Of a DNA stretch of 64,000 bases, positions 36,514 to 45,616 are shown one piece after another. Each line of letters begins with the position of its first letter. Position 1 is the first letter of the stretch. The notes under the pieces are model-generated. The model made no database searches, was not told where the DNA came from, and was given only the letters and a program-made list of their open reading frames with translations. Source of the DNA: Pannonibacter sp051860505 (GTDB taxonomy: Bacteria > Pseudomonadota > Alphaproteobacteria > Rhizobiales > Stappiaceae); contig NZ_JBHYDX010000004.1 in the NCBI RefSeq assembly GCF_051860505.1, positions 62,001 through 126,000 on the forward strand. Reading direction: 5' to 3'. A program made the translations under genes and the position numbers.

Positions 36514-36720
36514 TCATTTTGCGCAGTAAAGAGGCTTTCTATCTTTCGTAAATCCGACCGGAATGGTACGGTTCTGGGTCATAACTTTCCCCTCAAAGCT
36601 GCTTTTTGAAGACAAAGCAGGGGGCGCGTAGGTTTGCCGTTGCGTTTGCGCCTCGTCCTTTTTCGTTGACGTAGCGTTGTCATCTCCTTCCAATGAAGCG
36701 GGGCCATAGTGCTCCGTCAC
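36514..36720 (-). CDS. Small ORF with RiPP-leader-like motif, unrecognised
   Basis: 68 codons from a GTG at 36720, no family recognised. The middle reads QTYAPPALSSKSSFEGKV, resembling the YxxPxL...F pattern of leader peptides that bind RiPP recognition elements. The tail is TIPVGFTKDRKPLYCAK with one cysteine. The GTG has no ribosome site, whereas the internal ATG at 36582 has GAGGGGAAAG just upstream and would give a 22-residue peptide. A second 34-codon frame (ATG near 36684, Arg-rich) ends exactly at that ATG. It is divergent from the radical SAM gene, 20 bases away. Region less GC-rich than the surroundings. Coding status uncertain. Confidence 0.35.
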   Translation of the reverse strand: MTEHYGPASLEGDDNATSTKKDEAQTQRQTYAPPALSSKSSFEGKVMTQNRTIPVGFTKDRKPLYCAK

Positions 36721-36740
36721 TTGGCGGTGGAGGGGAGAGT

Positions 36741-38366
36741 ATGAGCGACAGGACGACGCCCGCAGGGCAGGCTTGCAAGGCCTTGCTTATCTACCCTCGG
36801 TTCAACGCTGGGTCCTTCTGGAACTACCAGGCAACCTGCGAACTGATCGGCGCCAAATATCCTGCTCCGCCGCTTGGCCTGATCACGGTTGCAGCAATGC
36901 TGCCGGAGACCTGGGATGTACGACTGGTTGATCGCAACACAGATGACCTGACCGACGACCATCTTGCCTGGGCCGATGTGGTTCTGACCGGTGGCATGCT
37001 GCCGCAACAGGGCGACACCCTGGCGCTGATCCGGCGGTGTCGGGCGGTTGGGGTGCCTGTGGTCGTTGGCGGACCAGATGCGACCTCCAGTCCGCATGTC
37101 TACGAGGAGGCTGATTTTCGCGTGCTCGGTGAGGCCGAAGGTATCTTGTCTTCGTTCCTAGATGCCTGGGAACGGGGTGAGCGACAGGGAACGTTCACAG
37201 CAGAAAAATTCAAGGCGGATGTGACCACAAGCCCGATTCCCCGGTTCGATCTCCTGAATTTCAGCAACTACGTCCAGGTCAATGTCCAATACTCGCGCGG
37301 TTGTCCCTTCACCTGCGAATTCTGCGACATCATCGAGCTTTACGGGCGAAAGCCTCGGACAAAGACCAACGAGCAGATGCTGGCCGAACTCGATCGGCTG
37401 CATGCACTCGGCTACCGCGGCCATGTCGATTTTGTCGATGACAACCTGATCGGTAACAAGAAGGCCGTGAAGGCCTTCCTGCCTGCCCTTGCCGAATGGC
37501 AGCGGCAGCGGAAGCGGCCATTTGAAATGTCGACCGAGGCATCCCTCAATCTGGCGGATGACGATGAATTGCTCTCCCTCATGCAGGAGGCGGGCTTCTT
37601 CTCGGTCTTCATCGGCATCGAAAGCCCCGATCCCGACGTTCTCAACGCGACGCGCAAGAAGCAGAACACCCGGCGCGACATCGCCAAGAGCGTTCACAAG
37701 ATCTATGGTGCCGGCATTTGGGTTCTGGCCGGCTTTATCGTCGGTTTCGACGAGGAGAACGATCGGGTCGCTGAGGAAATTTCAGCTCTGATCGAAGAGG
37801 CGGCGATACCGGTCTCCATGGTTGGTCTGCTCTACGCGCTTCCCAACACACAGTTGACCCGCCGATTGGAGCGGGAGGGGCGTTTGCATGCTGAGTTCGA
37901 CATTTCCAATGCCGAAGCCGACCAGATGGGCGACCAGTGCACGTCCGGACTGAATTTCGACACGCGGCGTTCGCGGGCCAGCATTCTGCGCGACTATCGC
38001 AAGATCGTCGACGACATCTACACGCCCGAGGCCTATTTCCGGCGCGTGCGGCGGGTTGCGGATCATCTTCGCCTGGACGGGGCAAATGGCCAGCTTCTCG
38101 GGGCCGGGCTCTTCCATGACCTGAAACTGTTCGGCCGCCTGCTCTGGTCAATGAGTGTTCGACACCCGGAGTTTCGGGGGCCGTTCTGGCGAACCCTCGC
38201 CTATGCCGCCTCCCGCGATCTCCGCTCGATCAAGCCCGTGTTGATGATGATGGCGCTCTATGTCCACCTCGGTCCCTTCTCCCGCTATGTCGTGAGTGAG
38301 ATCGACAAGCAGGTTGAAGATGTCGAGCAGGGGCGTTGGACCAGGCCAGCTGTAACCGCAGCCTGA
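36741..38366 (+). CDS. B12-binding radical SAM enzyme (DUF4070 type)
   Basis: 541 residues. An N-terminal cobalamin-binding Rossmann-like domain (about 12-145) precedes the radical SAM core whose cluster ligands are C188, C192 and C195 (GCPFTCEFC). FIGIESPDPDVLNATRKKQN and VLAGFIVGFDEEND are typical of the BchE/HpnJ-like B12 radical SAM group, and the C-terminal part (about 380-540) resembles DUF4070. The ATG at 36741 follows GGAGGGGAGAGT. Substrate unknown; methylation, cyclisation or lipid modification are possible. It may be linked to the small divergent ORF, but that is speculation. Confidence 0.87.
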   Translation: MSDRTTPAGQACKALLIYPRFNAGSFWNYQATCELIGAKYPAPPLGLITVAAMLPETWDVRLVDRNTDDLTDDHLAWADVVLTGGMLPQQGDTLALIRRCRAVGVPVVVGGPDATSSPHVYEEADFRVLGEAEGILSSFLDAWERGERQGTFTAEKFKADVTTSPIPRFDLLNFSNYVQVNVQYSRGCPFTCEFCDIIELYGRKPRTKTNEQMLAELDRLHALGYRGHVDFVDDNLIGNKKAVKAFLPALAEWQRQRKRPFEMSTEASLNLADDDELLSLMQEAGFFSVFIGIESPDPDVLNATRKKQNTRRDIAKSVHKIYGAGIWVLAGFIVGFDEENDRVAEEISALIEEAAIPVSMVGLLYALPNTQLTRRLEREGRLHAEFDISNAEADQMGDQCTSGLNFDTRRSRASILRDYRKIVDDIYTPEAYFRRVRRVADHLRLDGANGQLLGAGLFHDLKLFGRLLWSMSVRHPEFRGPFWRTLAYAASRDLRSIKPVLMMMALYVHLGPFSRYVVSEIDKQVEDVEQGRWTRPAVTAA

Positions 38367-38386
38367 AATCCCGGTCGATCTCGCGT

Positions 38387-38686
38387 TTAAAATCCCTGGA
38401 ACATGAAATCCGTCGCCGCGACGATCGCGTCGGAATGCCGCGACAGAACGGCCACCACATCGCCGATCTCGGTCAGTGGCACGGCAGAAATGTGCTGCGA
38501 CAACAGCGCATAGGACACGCCGTCGATCTCGAACACCGGATTGATCTGGCGGATGGTTTGTCCAAGTTCGGCGACAGGAACCAGCGGCGCAAGCACCCGG
38601 GTCGTCAGCTTGTCGAGGAGATTGGCCTGCAGTTCAAGGCCGAGCACGGGGCTGTTGCGCAGGCGGCGCACCTGGAAACGGGCCAT
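38387..38686 (-). CDS. ccdB: CcdB-family toxin
   Basis: 99 residues, gyrase-poisoning toxin family. Recognisable CcdB pattern: MARFQVRR, LLDKLTTRVLAPLVP, INPVFEIDGVSYALLSQHISAVP and a terminal hydrophobic FMFQGF; the C-terminal W-G-I of F-plasmid CcdB is replaced by F-Q-G-F, so gyrase poisoning may be weaker. Its start shares one base with the antitoxin stop (TGATG). Confidence 0.88.
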   Translation of the reverse strand: MARFQVRRLRNSPVLGLELQANLLDKLTTRVLAPLVPVAELGQTIRQINPVFEIDGVSYALLSQHISAVPLTEIGDVVAVLSRHSDAIVAATDFMFQGF

Positions 38687-38916
38687 CAGAAAGTCCGGAA
38701 CCGGTTCAGGGGAAGGCCGTTGCGGGCCACCCAGTCGTTGGCGGCCTCGAAGCCTTCGGCATTCTCAAGCCGCCAGAGACGTTCCTTCTCATCCTGGATT
38801 GCCCGGTCGATACCAGCCTCCGCCGCCCGGACGACATCCAGTTTAAGGTCAAGCGCACGGGCCATCAGCTTGCTGTTGACGGCAATCGTTTCTCGCATTG
38901 GCGGCTTTTGCGACAT
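38686..38916 (-). CDS. ccdA: CcdA-family antitoxin
   Basis: 76 residues. The N-terminal ribbon-helix-helix region (ETIAVNSKLMARALDL) binds the operon promoter; the C-terminal part (WRLENAEGFEAANDWVARNGLPL, ends W and L) is the CcdB-neutralising tail. The ATG at 38916 follows GAGGG by about five bases. Upstream is lepA on the same strand, 61 bases away, so read-through from lepA is possible. A chromosomal ccd pair of uncertain activity. Confidence 0.87.
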   Translation of the reverse strand: MSQKPPMRETIAVNSKLMARALDLKLDVVRAAEAGIDRAIQDEKERLWRLENAEGFEAANDWVARNGLPLNRFRTF

Positions 38917-38977
38917 CTTACCCTCGCAGACCCGATGCTGAAAACGGTAGCACGGCACCGGGCTGCAAGAGAAGGGA

Positions 38978-40783
38978 TCACTCTTCCATCTTGAGGGCCT
39001 TGATGAAGGCCTCCTGCGGGATCTCGACCTTGCCGAACTGCCGCATGCGCTTCTTGCCTTCCTTCTGCTTTTCCAGAAGCTTGCGCTTGCGGGTGGCGTC
39101 GCCGCCATAGCATTTGGCGGTCACGTCCTTGCGCAGGGCGGCGAGGGTTTCACGCGCAATCACCCGGGCGCCGATGGCAGCCTGGATCGGGATCTTGAAC
39201 ATGTGCCGCGGGATCAGGTCCTTCAGCTTCTCGCACATGGCACGGCCGCGACGCTCGGACTGCGAGCGATGGATCAGCATCGACAGGGCGTCGACCGGCT
39301 CCTCGTTGACGAGGATCGACATCTTGACGAGGTCGCCTTCGCGATAGTCCGTCAAGGTGTAGTCGAAGGACGCATAACCCTTCGAGATGGACTTCAGCCG
39401 GTCATAGAAATCGAAGACGACCTCGTTCAGCGGCAGGTCATAGGTGACCATCGCGCGCGAGCCAACATAGGAAAGGTCGATCTGGACGCCGCGCCGGTCC
39501 TGGCACAGCTTGAGGATCGCGCCGAGATACTCGTCGGGTGTCATGATGTTGGCGCGGATCCACGGCTCGCGGATTTCCTTGATCTTGACCACATCCGGCA
39601 TGTCGGCCGGATTGTGCAGATCGATGTCGGTGCCGTCGGTCAGGCTCATCTGGTAGACTACCGACGGAGCCGTTGCGATCAGGTCGAGATCAAATTCACG
39701 CGACAGGCGCTCCTGGATGATTTCCAGATGAAGCAGGCCGAGAAAGCCGCAGCGGAAGCCGAAGCCGAGCGCTGCAGAGGTTTCCATCTCGAAGGAGAAG
39801 CTGGCATCGTTGAGGCGCAGCTTGCCGACCGCTGCCCGCAGATCCTCGAAATCGGCTGCGTCGACCGGGAACAGGCCGCAGAACACCACCGGCTGGGCCG
39901 GCTTGAAGCCCGGCAGGGCTTCGGCGCAGGGCTTGCGCTCGTCCGTGATCGTGTCACCAACGCGGGTGTCTGCGACTTCCTTGATCGAGCCGGTGAAGAC
40001 GCCGATCTCGCCCGGGCCAAGTTCTTCGAAGGTGACAAACTTCGGCGTCATGACGCCGATGCGGTCAACTTCATAAGCTGCATTGGTGCCCATCATGCGG
40101 ATGCGCTGGCCGCGCTTCAGCGTGCCGTCGATGATGCGCACGAGCACCATGACGCCAAGATAGGCGTCATACCAGCTGTCGACCAGCATCGCCTTCAGCG
40201 GCGCATCGCGGTCACCCTTCGGCGCCGGCAGCTTGTGGACGATGGCTTCCAGCACATCCTCGATGCCGAGGCCCGTCTTGGCCGAGATCATCACGGCTTC
40301 GGACGCGTCGATGCCGATCACTTCCTCGATCTGCTCCTTCACCCGGTCGGGCTCGGCCGCCGGCAGGTCGATCTTGTTGAGGACGGTGACGATCTCGTGG
40401 TTGTTGTCGATTGCCTGGTAGACGTTGGCCAGCGTCTGCGCTTCCACGCCCTGGCTGGCGTCGACCACCAGCAGCGAGCCTTCGCAGGCTGCCAGCGAGC
40501 GGGACACTTCATAGGCGAAGTCCACGTGACCCGGCGTATCGATCAGGTTCAGCGTGTATTTGTTGCCATCCTTGGCCACATAGACCAGGCGCACGGTCTG
40601 CGCCTTGATCGTGATGCCGCGCTCGCGCTCGATGTCCATCGAGTCGAGAACCTGATCGGTCATCTCCCGGTCCGTCATCGTTCCCGTCATCTGGATCAGA
40701 CGGTCCGCGAGTGTGGACTTGCCGTGGTCGATATGGGCCACGATGGAGAAGTTGCGAATATTGGAAATGGGCTGGCTCGTCAT
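38978..40783 (-). CDS. lepA: Elongation factor 4
   Basis: Ribosome back-translocase GTPase, 601 residues, the usual length. The G1 motif AHIDHGKSTLADRL is at about 16-29, G3 DTPGHVDF, G4 NKIDLPA; domains II-III resemble EF-G, and the C-terminal CTD carries the family's AKCYGGDATRKRKLL. Membrane-associated or ribosome-bound under stress. It is followed on the same strand by ccdAB. The divergent acetyltransferase starts 168 bases away. Confidence 0.97.
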   Translation of the reverse strand: MTSQPISNIRNFSIVAHIDHGKSTLADRLIQMTGTMTDREMTDQVLDSMDIERERGITIKAQTVRLVYVAKDGNKYTLNLIDTPGHVDFAYEVSRSLAACEGSLLVVDASQGVEAQTLANVYQAIDNNHEIVTVLNKIDLPAAEPDRVKEQIEEVIGIDASEAVMISAKTGLGIEDVLEAIVHKLPAPKGDRDAPLKAMLVDSWYDAYLGVMVLVRIIDGTLKRGQRIRMMGTNAAYEVDRIGVMTPKFVTFEELGPGEIGVFTGSIKEVADTRVGDTITDERKPCAEALPGFKPAQPVVFCGLFPVDAADFEDLRAAVGKLRLNDASFSFEMETSAALGFGFRCGFLGLLHLEIIQERLSREFDLDLIATAPSVVYQMSLTDGTDIDLHNPADMPDVVKIKEIREPWIRANIMTPDEYLGAILKLCQDRRGVQIDLSYVGSRAMVTYDLPLNEVVFDFYDRLKSISKGYASFDYTLTDYREGDLVKMSILVNEEPVDALSMLIHRSQSERRGRAMCEKLKDLIPRHMFKIPIQAAIGARVIARETLAALRKDVTAKCYGGDATRKRKLLEKQKEGKKRMRQFGKVEIPQEAFIKALKMEE

Positions 40784-40951
40784 GGTCGAGCGTTTACCAC
40801 TCCCTTTGATTTGCGCAAAGGGGATTGCACGGCGAAGATACGGAGAATTTGAGCTTTTGCCGCCGAATTCGCGGTTGCGGCAACTGGCGTATTCCCACCT
40901 GAGGGCAAACAGGCTAGGCGGATTGCGAACACGACCCTAAAGGATGCCGCC

Positions 40952-41479
40952 ATGCTGCTTCGACCGGCCACGCTCGATGACGTCCCCGCCCTTCTCGACA
41001 TTCACAATGATGCGGTCCGACGCCTCGCCGCGATCTGGACGGACAAGCAGGAAACACTGGCAGAGCGGCAGGCCTGGTTCACTGGCCGGACCGGTGCCGG
41101 GCTGCCGGTGGTCGTGGCCGTGGACGATGCCGGAACGATCCTCGGTTATGGCAGCTATGGTCCCTTTCGCACCAAGGAGGGCTACCGGCTGACCATGGAA
41201 CATTCCGTCTATGTGACAGAGGCTGCCCAGGGCAGGGGCGTCGGCAAGGCGCTTTTGCAGCGGCTGATCACGGAGGCGAAAGCGTCCGGTGTCCATGCTC
41301 TCGTCGGTGCAATCGACGCGGAAAACGCCGCCTCCATCGCCCTGCACGAGAAGTTCGGGTTTGAGATCGCCGGCCGCCTGCCGCAGGTCGGCTTCAAGTT
41401 CGGCCGCTGGCTGGATCTGGTGTTCATGACCCTGATCCTGGACAACGCACCGGCGCCGGCTGCTGGAACTGCTGTCTGA
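40952..41479 (+). CDS. GNAT-family N-acetyltransferase (phosphinothricin acetyltransferase-like)
   Basis: 175 residues. Acetyl-CoA binding motif A is QGRGVGKALLQRL (about 92-104), preceded by the beta strand EHSVYV, and the C-terminal FMTLIL strand is that of PAT/Pat-like N-acetyltransferases (FEIAGRLPQVGFKFGRWLDLVFM). Substrate may be a herbicide-like or amino-acid amine. AAAGGA lies about eight bases upstream. The stop is only 5 bases from the convergent MepA gene. Confidence 0.85.
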   Translation: MLLRPATLDDVPALLDIHNDAVRRLAAIWTDKQETLAERQAWFTGRTGAGLPVVVAVDDAGTILGYGSYGPFRTKEGYRLTMEHSVYVTEAAQGRGVGKALLQRLITEAKASGVHALVGAIDAENAASIALHEKFGFEIAGRLPQVGFKFGRWLDLVFMTLILDNAPAPAAGTAV

Positions 41480-41484
41480 GTTGA

Positions 41485-42510
41485 TCAGCGCGCTGTCAGC
41501 ACGCTGGTGCAGTCCTTCGGCAGCGCAGAGAGCGCCATCGGCCGCTTTTTCTCGACCGGTGGCGGTTTGCCTGTCACCGGATCGAGTTTTGGCACCCAGG
41601 GTTCATCCGAAAGCCACCAGGTGAGGTCCGAGCCGCAGCCGTCGCCGGGTGGCGGTGCATCCTGGTCCGAGCAGCCGGTGCTGCCGGCCGGGCAGGCCAT
41701 GCGGATATGGAAGTGGTAGTCATGGCCCCACCAGGGTCGGACCTTGTTGAGCCAGGCCCGGTCGGCGGTTTCAAATTCGCACAGGGCTTTCTTGATCGCC
41801 GGATTGACGAAGATCCGCGCCACACGCCTGTCCTTGGCAGCATGGCGGATTAAGGCAGCATGGGTATCTGTCCATTTCGCCCGGTCAACGCTGCGATCGG
41901 CCCCGGCCTTGTCCTGCGGATGCTTGACCATCGAGATCGCGGAAATGTTCTCCCGTTCCTCCGCGCTCAGGACGCGGTTCGGCATCGGCGTGAGCCAGAG
42001 ATCAGCATCAAGGCCAATCTGGTGACTGGAATGCCCTGATGTCATCGGCCCGCCGCGCGGCTGCGCCAGATCGCCGACCAGCAGACCGTTCCAGCCGAGC
42101 GACGGGGCCGCCTTGGCAAGGTCCTGCAGGTAGCGGATCAGCTCCGGATGGCCCCAGTTGCGGTTGCGCGACAGGCGCATGACCTGCCAGGACGGGCCGT
42201 TGATCGGCAGCGCATTGGCGCCAGCCAGGCATCCCTTGGCATAGGATCCGATCGAGCGGGCGGCAAGCGGTGCCGGGCCCTTCATCGCGCCGAAATAGTC
42301 CTTGGCTGGGGCATCGCCCTTAAGGGCGGCGACTGGTTCAGGGGAAGTCTGCGGCTTTGGCACAGCCCTGGAATTGGATTCGGCCGCCGGCTTGGCCGCC
42401 GGAACCGGGTTGGCATGTGCAAACGATCCTCCCAGGAGCAGCAGTCCAGCCCCTGCGACCAGCCAGTGTCTGCCGGTTATGCGGGTCTTGGGACGGCTTG
42501 GTAGTGACAT
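41485..42510 (-). CDS. mepA: Penicillin-insensitive murein endopeptidase
   Basis: 341 residues, LAS-superfamily metallopeptidase cutting D-Ala-mDAP cross-links in the periplasm. A signal peptide (about 1-35, ending AHA) precedes a Pro/Ala-rich linker. Zinc ligands are in GHSSHQIGLDADLW (H and D) and HDYHFHIRM; cysteine pairs fit the extracellular location. The C-terminal tail is longer than E. coli MepA. I chose the ATG at 42510, with GGAGA eight bases upstream, over the long frame starting at 42726. Confidence 0.92.
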   Translation of the reverse strand: MSLPSRPKTRITGRHWLVAGAGLLLLGGSFAHANPVPAAKPAAESNSRAVPKPQTSPEPVAALKGDAPAKDYFGAMKGPAPLAARSIGSYAKGCLAGANALPINGPSWQVMRLSRNRNWGHPELIRYLQDLAKAAPSLGWNGLLVGDLAQPRGGPMTSGHSSHQIGLDADLWLTPMPNRVLSAEERENISAISMVKHPQDKAGADRSVDRAKWTDTHAALIRHAAKDRRVARIFVNPAIKKALCEFETADRAWLNKVRPWWGHDYHFHIRMACPAGSTGCSDQDAPPPGDGCGSDLTWWLSDEPWVPKLDPVTGKPPPVEKKRPMALSALPKDCTSVLTAR

Positions 42511-42598
42511 GCTCGGATCTCCGCAACAGGGCCTCGGGCCCCGCTTCCCATCCTGCGCCGGAGGCATTTGTGTTTCGTTAATCATCAAGCATCTGCGG

Positions 42599-43708
42599 TC
42601 AAGCGGCTGCCACATCGGCCGGATCATTGCACAGGGTGTCATCTCCGGCGAGCGTTGCGGCCATGATTGCAGCCAACCGGTCGAGCACCTGCGCATGATC
42701 GCGAATGATCCGGTCGGCCGCGCCATTCAGCAGAAGCAGGTTTCCGGGGCGGGCATTGTCCCAGTCTTCAGCCTCGGCAGGCACCAGTCCATCAATGCGG
42801 ATATAGGTCGGGCCGTTCATTTCATTGAACATCAGGGCGGCGGCATCAGCGATGCCTTCGGACTGGGCGCTGGTCAGGATCGACCAGACAGGCGCGCCGT
42901 TGGAAGGCAGCATCCAGCCATGGGCGCCCCAGTTCTCTGCCTCGGCCGGGTCGATGGCCCGGTCCGGTGCTCGGCCAACGCCAAGCGACAGGATGACGAT
43001 ATCGCGCGGTGCCCAGCCAAGCTGACGTGCTGCCGAATAGGCAACCAGCACCGGATCGGCATGCACAATGCTGCCATCAATGATGGTCTCTTGCCGGCCA
43101 AGCGTCAGGTTGTCGACCCGTGCTGGCTCAAGGAAGGACGGCGCCGCCAGGGCCCCGCGTGTGGCCTGCCAGATGTAATAATCGTCCGGGCGCGTCCCTG
43201 CGCCCGTCGGCACGGTGCCCATCAGCAGGGTCCGGCGATGCTCGATATCGTAACCGGTCAGCAGAAGATGGGTCAGCGCGCTCTGCATGGAGGTCCAGCC
43301 AAACCTGTCCTTCAGCAGTTGCTCCAATGGCCGGCTGTCATAGCGTTCGTCGAAGACGCCAAGCGGATTGGTCACGAAGCGGGAGAGCCGCTTGCCGAGA
43401 CTGTGGGTCAGCAGCGACCTTGCATCTTCCTCAAAAAAGCGGCGCAACTCGCCGAGCGTCGCTGCAGCTTCGCCGCGAAGGTGCGAGGGATTGCCGGCTT
43501 GTCCTGTTTCGATGCGTGGCGCAGCCAGTCCCGCAGCAATGAGACCACCCGTCGAACTGCCGCACATCAGGTCGAACAGCCGGTGCATGGGCAGTTCTAC
43601 ACCTGCCAGCGTCAGCCGGCCTTCCAGGGCCTCGAGTACCCGGAGCGGGATCAACCCGCGCATGCCGCCGCCGTCGATGGAAAGAATGAACCGCTTCGTC
43701 GTTGCCAT
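42599..43708 (-). CDS. Patatin-like phospholipase
   Basis: 369-residue serine lipid acyl hydrolase. The oxyanion loop SIDGGGMRG (10-18), nucleophile S52 in CGSSTGG (49-55) and the dyad aspartate D211 in IIDGSIVHADP are all present. No signal peptide, so cytoplasmic or peripheral. The form recalls CapV-type patatins, but no nucleotide cyclase lies nearby. The ATG at 43708 follows AAGGAGG by six bases, which is the strongest ribosome site in this region. It is divergent from the pyruvate-kinase-like gene. Confidence 0.9.
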   Translation of the reverse strand: MATTKRFILSIDGGGMRGLIPLRVLEALEGRLTLAGVELPMHRLFDLMCGSSTGGLIAAGLAAPRIETGQAGNPSHLRGEAAATLGELRRFFEEDARSLLTHSLGKRLSRFVTNPLGVFDERYDSRPLEQLLKDRFGWTSMQSALTHLLLTGYDIEHRRTLLMGTVPTGAGTRPDDYYIWQATRGALAAPSFLEPARVDNLTLGRQETIIDGSIVHADPVLVAYSAARQLGWAPRDIVILSLGVGRAPDRAIDPAEAENWGAHGWMLPSNGAPVWSILTSAQSEGIADAAALMFNEMNGPTYIRIDGLVPAEAEDWDNARPGNLLLLNGAADRIIRDHAQVLDRLAAIMAATLAGDDTLCNDPADVAAA

Positions 43709-43933
43709 GCCCTGCCTCCTTGGTCGTCCCGTTTGCCCCGAGAGGTCGTACCCTCGGTGAGGAATGAGACGTGGACATGGCAAGGGCAAGCCCACCGGCT
43801 GGCAACGTGGCGACAGGGTTACGAAACCGCAAACAGATGATCTGGGAGAGCCTGGCTTTTGTTTCAGTCCGGCTTTGCCACAGATCAAGGCAGGTGAGCC
43901 CTGGTCCGCTTATCGAGAGCGCGGAGGTGCCCG

Positions 43934-45610
43934 ATGCAAGACCCTGACCAGCCAGTTTCGCCGATCCAAGTATCCGCTGTGCCGCTCGAAGAGCCGCAAG
44001 GGCTTGACTTGGCTCCCGCTTCGCCGCTGCCCGGCGCCCAGACTGGGTCACCGCGCAAACGCGTACGTCCTGCGACTGCAAAGGCAGCACTCCCCCCTCA
44101 GGCCGTGCCGGATGCTCTTTCAATCCCTGGCCATGTTCGAACATCCGATATGGCAGAGCTTGCCGTCGAGATCGAGCAACTGAGCCAGACGATCCTGCAT
44201 GATGCCGAGGCCATCGCTGCCACCTGGAGCGCCGGAAATGCGAGGACGGATTTTGCGGCGAGCGCGCGTAACCTCGCCCAGTATCTGGCCCTGCGCCGTC
44301 GCGATCTGCGCCCGCTGCAACGTCGCTTGATGGCTCTTGGACTTTCATCATTGGGGCGGGCGGAAAGCCGCGTCATGCCAACTTTGGATGCCCTTGGTCA
44401 GGTCCTTGCCGCAGCGACGGGTCGCATGCCACCCAAGCCTCTCGCCGATGCCGGTTTTTTTGACGGCGAACAGCTGATCACCTCTCGCGCTGAAGCCTTG
44501 CTCGGCGCCTTGTCCCGCCACCGCCCAACCCGGCTTCTCGTGACTTTGCCAAGTGAGTCGGCGGATGATCCTTTATTCTTTAAACACCTCGCAGAACGGG
44601 GCGTTGAGGCCGTCAGGATCAACTGCGCCCATGACGATGCTGTCGCCTGGGCGAAGATGATCTCCCATGTCGAGGCTGCGGCCGATTCGACCGGACGGCG
44701 GATGAAGGTGATGATGGACCTGCCCGGCCCCAAGATTCGCACCGGTGCGGTTCGCAAGGGTGCAAAGGGCAGCCGCCTGTTGCCAGGAGACGAGTTTGCC
44801 GTGGTCTGCCCGGGGCAGATGGATCGCGCGCCGAAGAAGCTGCCGGCTGTTGAGTGTGAGGTTGGTGCGGCATTGCTTGCGGCTGAGCCAGGCCATCTCG
44901 TCTATCTCGATGACGGCAAGGTGGCCGCAACAGTCTTGGCGACGAATGACTGGGGCTTGAGGCTCGGTGTCGATGTATGCCCCGAAGGCAAGGGCTACAA
45001 GCTCAAACCTGAGAAAGGACTGAATTTTCCGGATGCCGACATCGACGTGCCTGCGCTGACTGATGACGATCGGTCGCTCCTGCCTTTTTTGGCCCGGCAT
45101 GCCGACGCAATTGAGTTCTCCTTTGTGCAAACAGCTGCAGATGTGGCTGACCTGCAGGCCGCGCTCGCACAGGAACGGCCGGACGATTGGCGTGAACTTG
45201 GGCTGGTTCTCAAGGTCGAAACAAAACGGGCTGTCAGAAATCTTCCGGAAATGCTGGTTGCTTCGGCCGGGCAGCAACCCACCGCAGTCATGATTGCGCG
45301 CGGTGACCTGGCGGTTGAGATCGGTTTCGCCCGCCTTGCTGAAATGCAGGAGGAGATCCTGTGGCTCTGCGAAGCCGCGCATGTCCCGGCCATCTGGGCA
45401 ACGCAGGTTATGGAGAGCTTCCTGAAGACTGGCATTGCTTCACGCGGTGAGATGACCGATGCGGCCATGGCCACGCGGGCTGAATGCGTCATGCTCAACA
45501 AAGGGCCGCATCTTTTCGCCGGTATCGCGACGCTGGATCGGCTGCTCGGGCGCATGGGGGATCACATGTACAAGAAGTCCTATCTCCTGCGCTCGCTCAA
45601 GAGCTGGTAA
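43934..45610 (+). CDS. Pyruvate-kinase-like protein with N-terminal extension and no regulatory domain
   Basis: 558 residues. The N-terminal 170 residues have no recognised domain (first 60 Pro/Ala rich, then helical with RRRDLRPLQRRL). From about 190 a pyruvate kinase barrel begins: RINCAH replaces canonical RLNFSHG, DLPGPKIRTG is kept, MIARGDLAVEIG and ATQVMES are kept, ending with MTDAAMATRAECVMLNKGP. The allosteric C-terminal domain is absent. Activity on pyruvate or PEP is likely altered; it may be a paralogue with another role. The stop is 6 bases from the convergent acetyltransferase. Confidence 0.8.
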   Translation: MQDPDQPVSPIQVSAVPLEEPQGLDLAPASPLPGAQTGSPRKRVRPATAKAALPPQAVPDALSIPGHVRTSDMAELAVEIEQLSQTILHDAEAIAATWSAGNARTDFAASARNLAQYLALRRRDLRPLQRRLMALGLSSLGRAESRVMPTLDALGQVLAAATGRMPPKPLADAGFFDGEQLITSRAEALLGALSRHRPTRLLVTLPSESADDPLFFKHLAERGVEAVRINCAHDDAVAWAKMISHVEAAADSTGRRMKVMMDLPGPKIRTGAVRKGAKGSRLLPGDEFAVVCPGQMDRAPKKLPAVECEVGAALLAAEPGHLVYLDDGKVAATVLATNDWGLRLGVDVCPEGKGYKLKPEKGLNFPDADIDVPALTDDDRSLLPFLARHADAIEFSFVQTAADVADLQAALAQERPDDWRELGLVLKVETKRAVRNLPEMLVASAGQQPTAVMIARGDLAVEIGFARLAEMQEEILWLCEAAHVPAIWATQVMESFLKTGIASRGEMTDAAMATRAECVMLNKGPHLFAGIATLDRLLGRMGDHMYKKSYLLRSLKSW

Positions 45611-45616
45611 ATCTGT

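Noticed and set aside
36514..38366. Lasso-peptide cluster suggested by the YAPPAL motif
   Set aside because: No asparagine-synthetase-like cyclase, transglutaminase-like protease or RRE protein is in the neighbourhood.
39203..40852. 549-codon frame opposite lepA
   Set aside because: Same antisense artefact; lepA is unmistakable.
42599..43708. CBASS defence system around the patatin gene
   Set aside because: No CD-NTase, Cap2/Cap3 or HORMA gene is adjacent; only the effector-like lipase is present.
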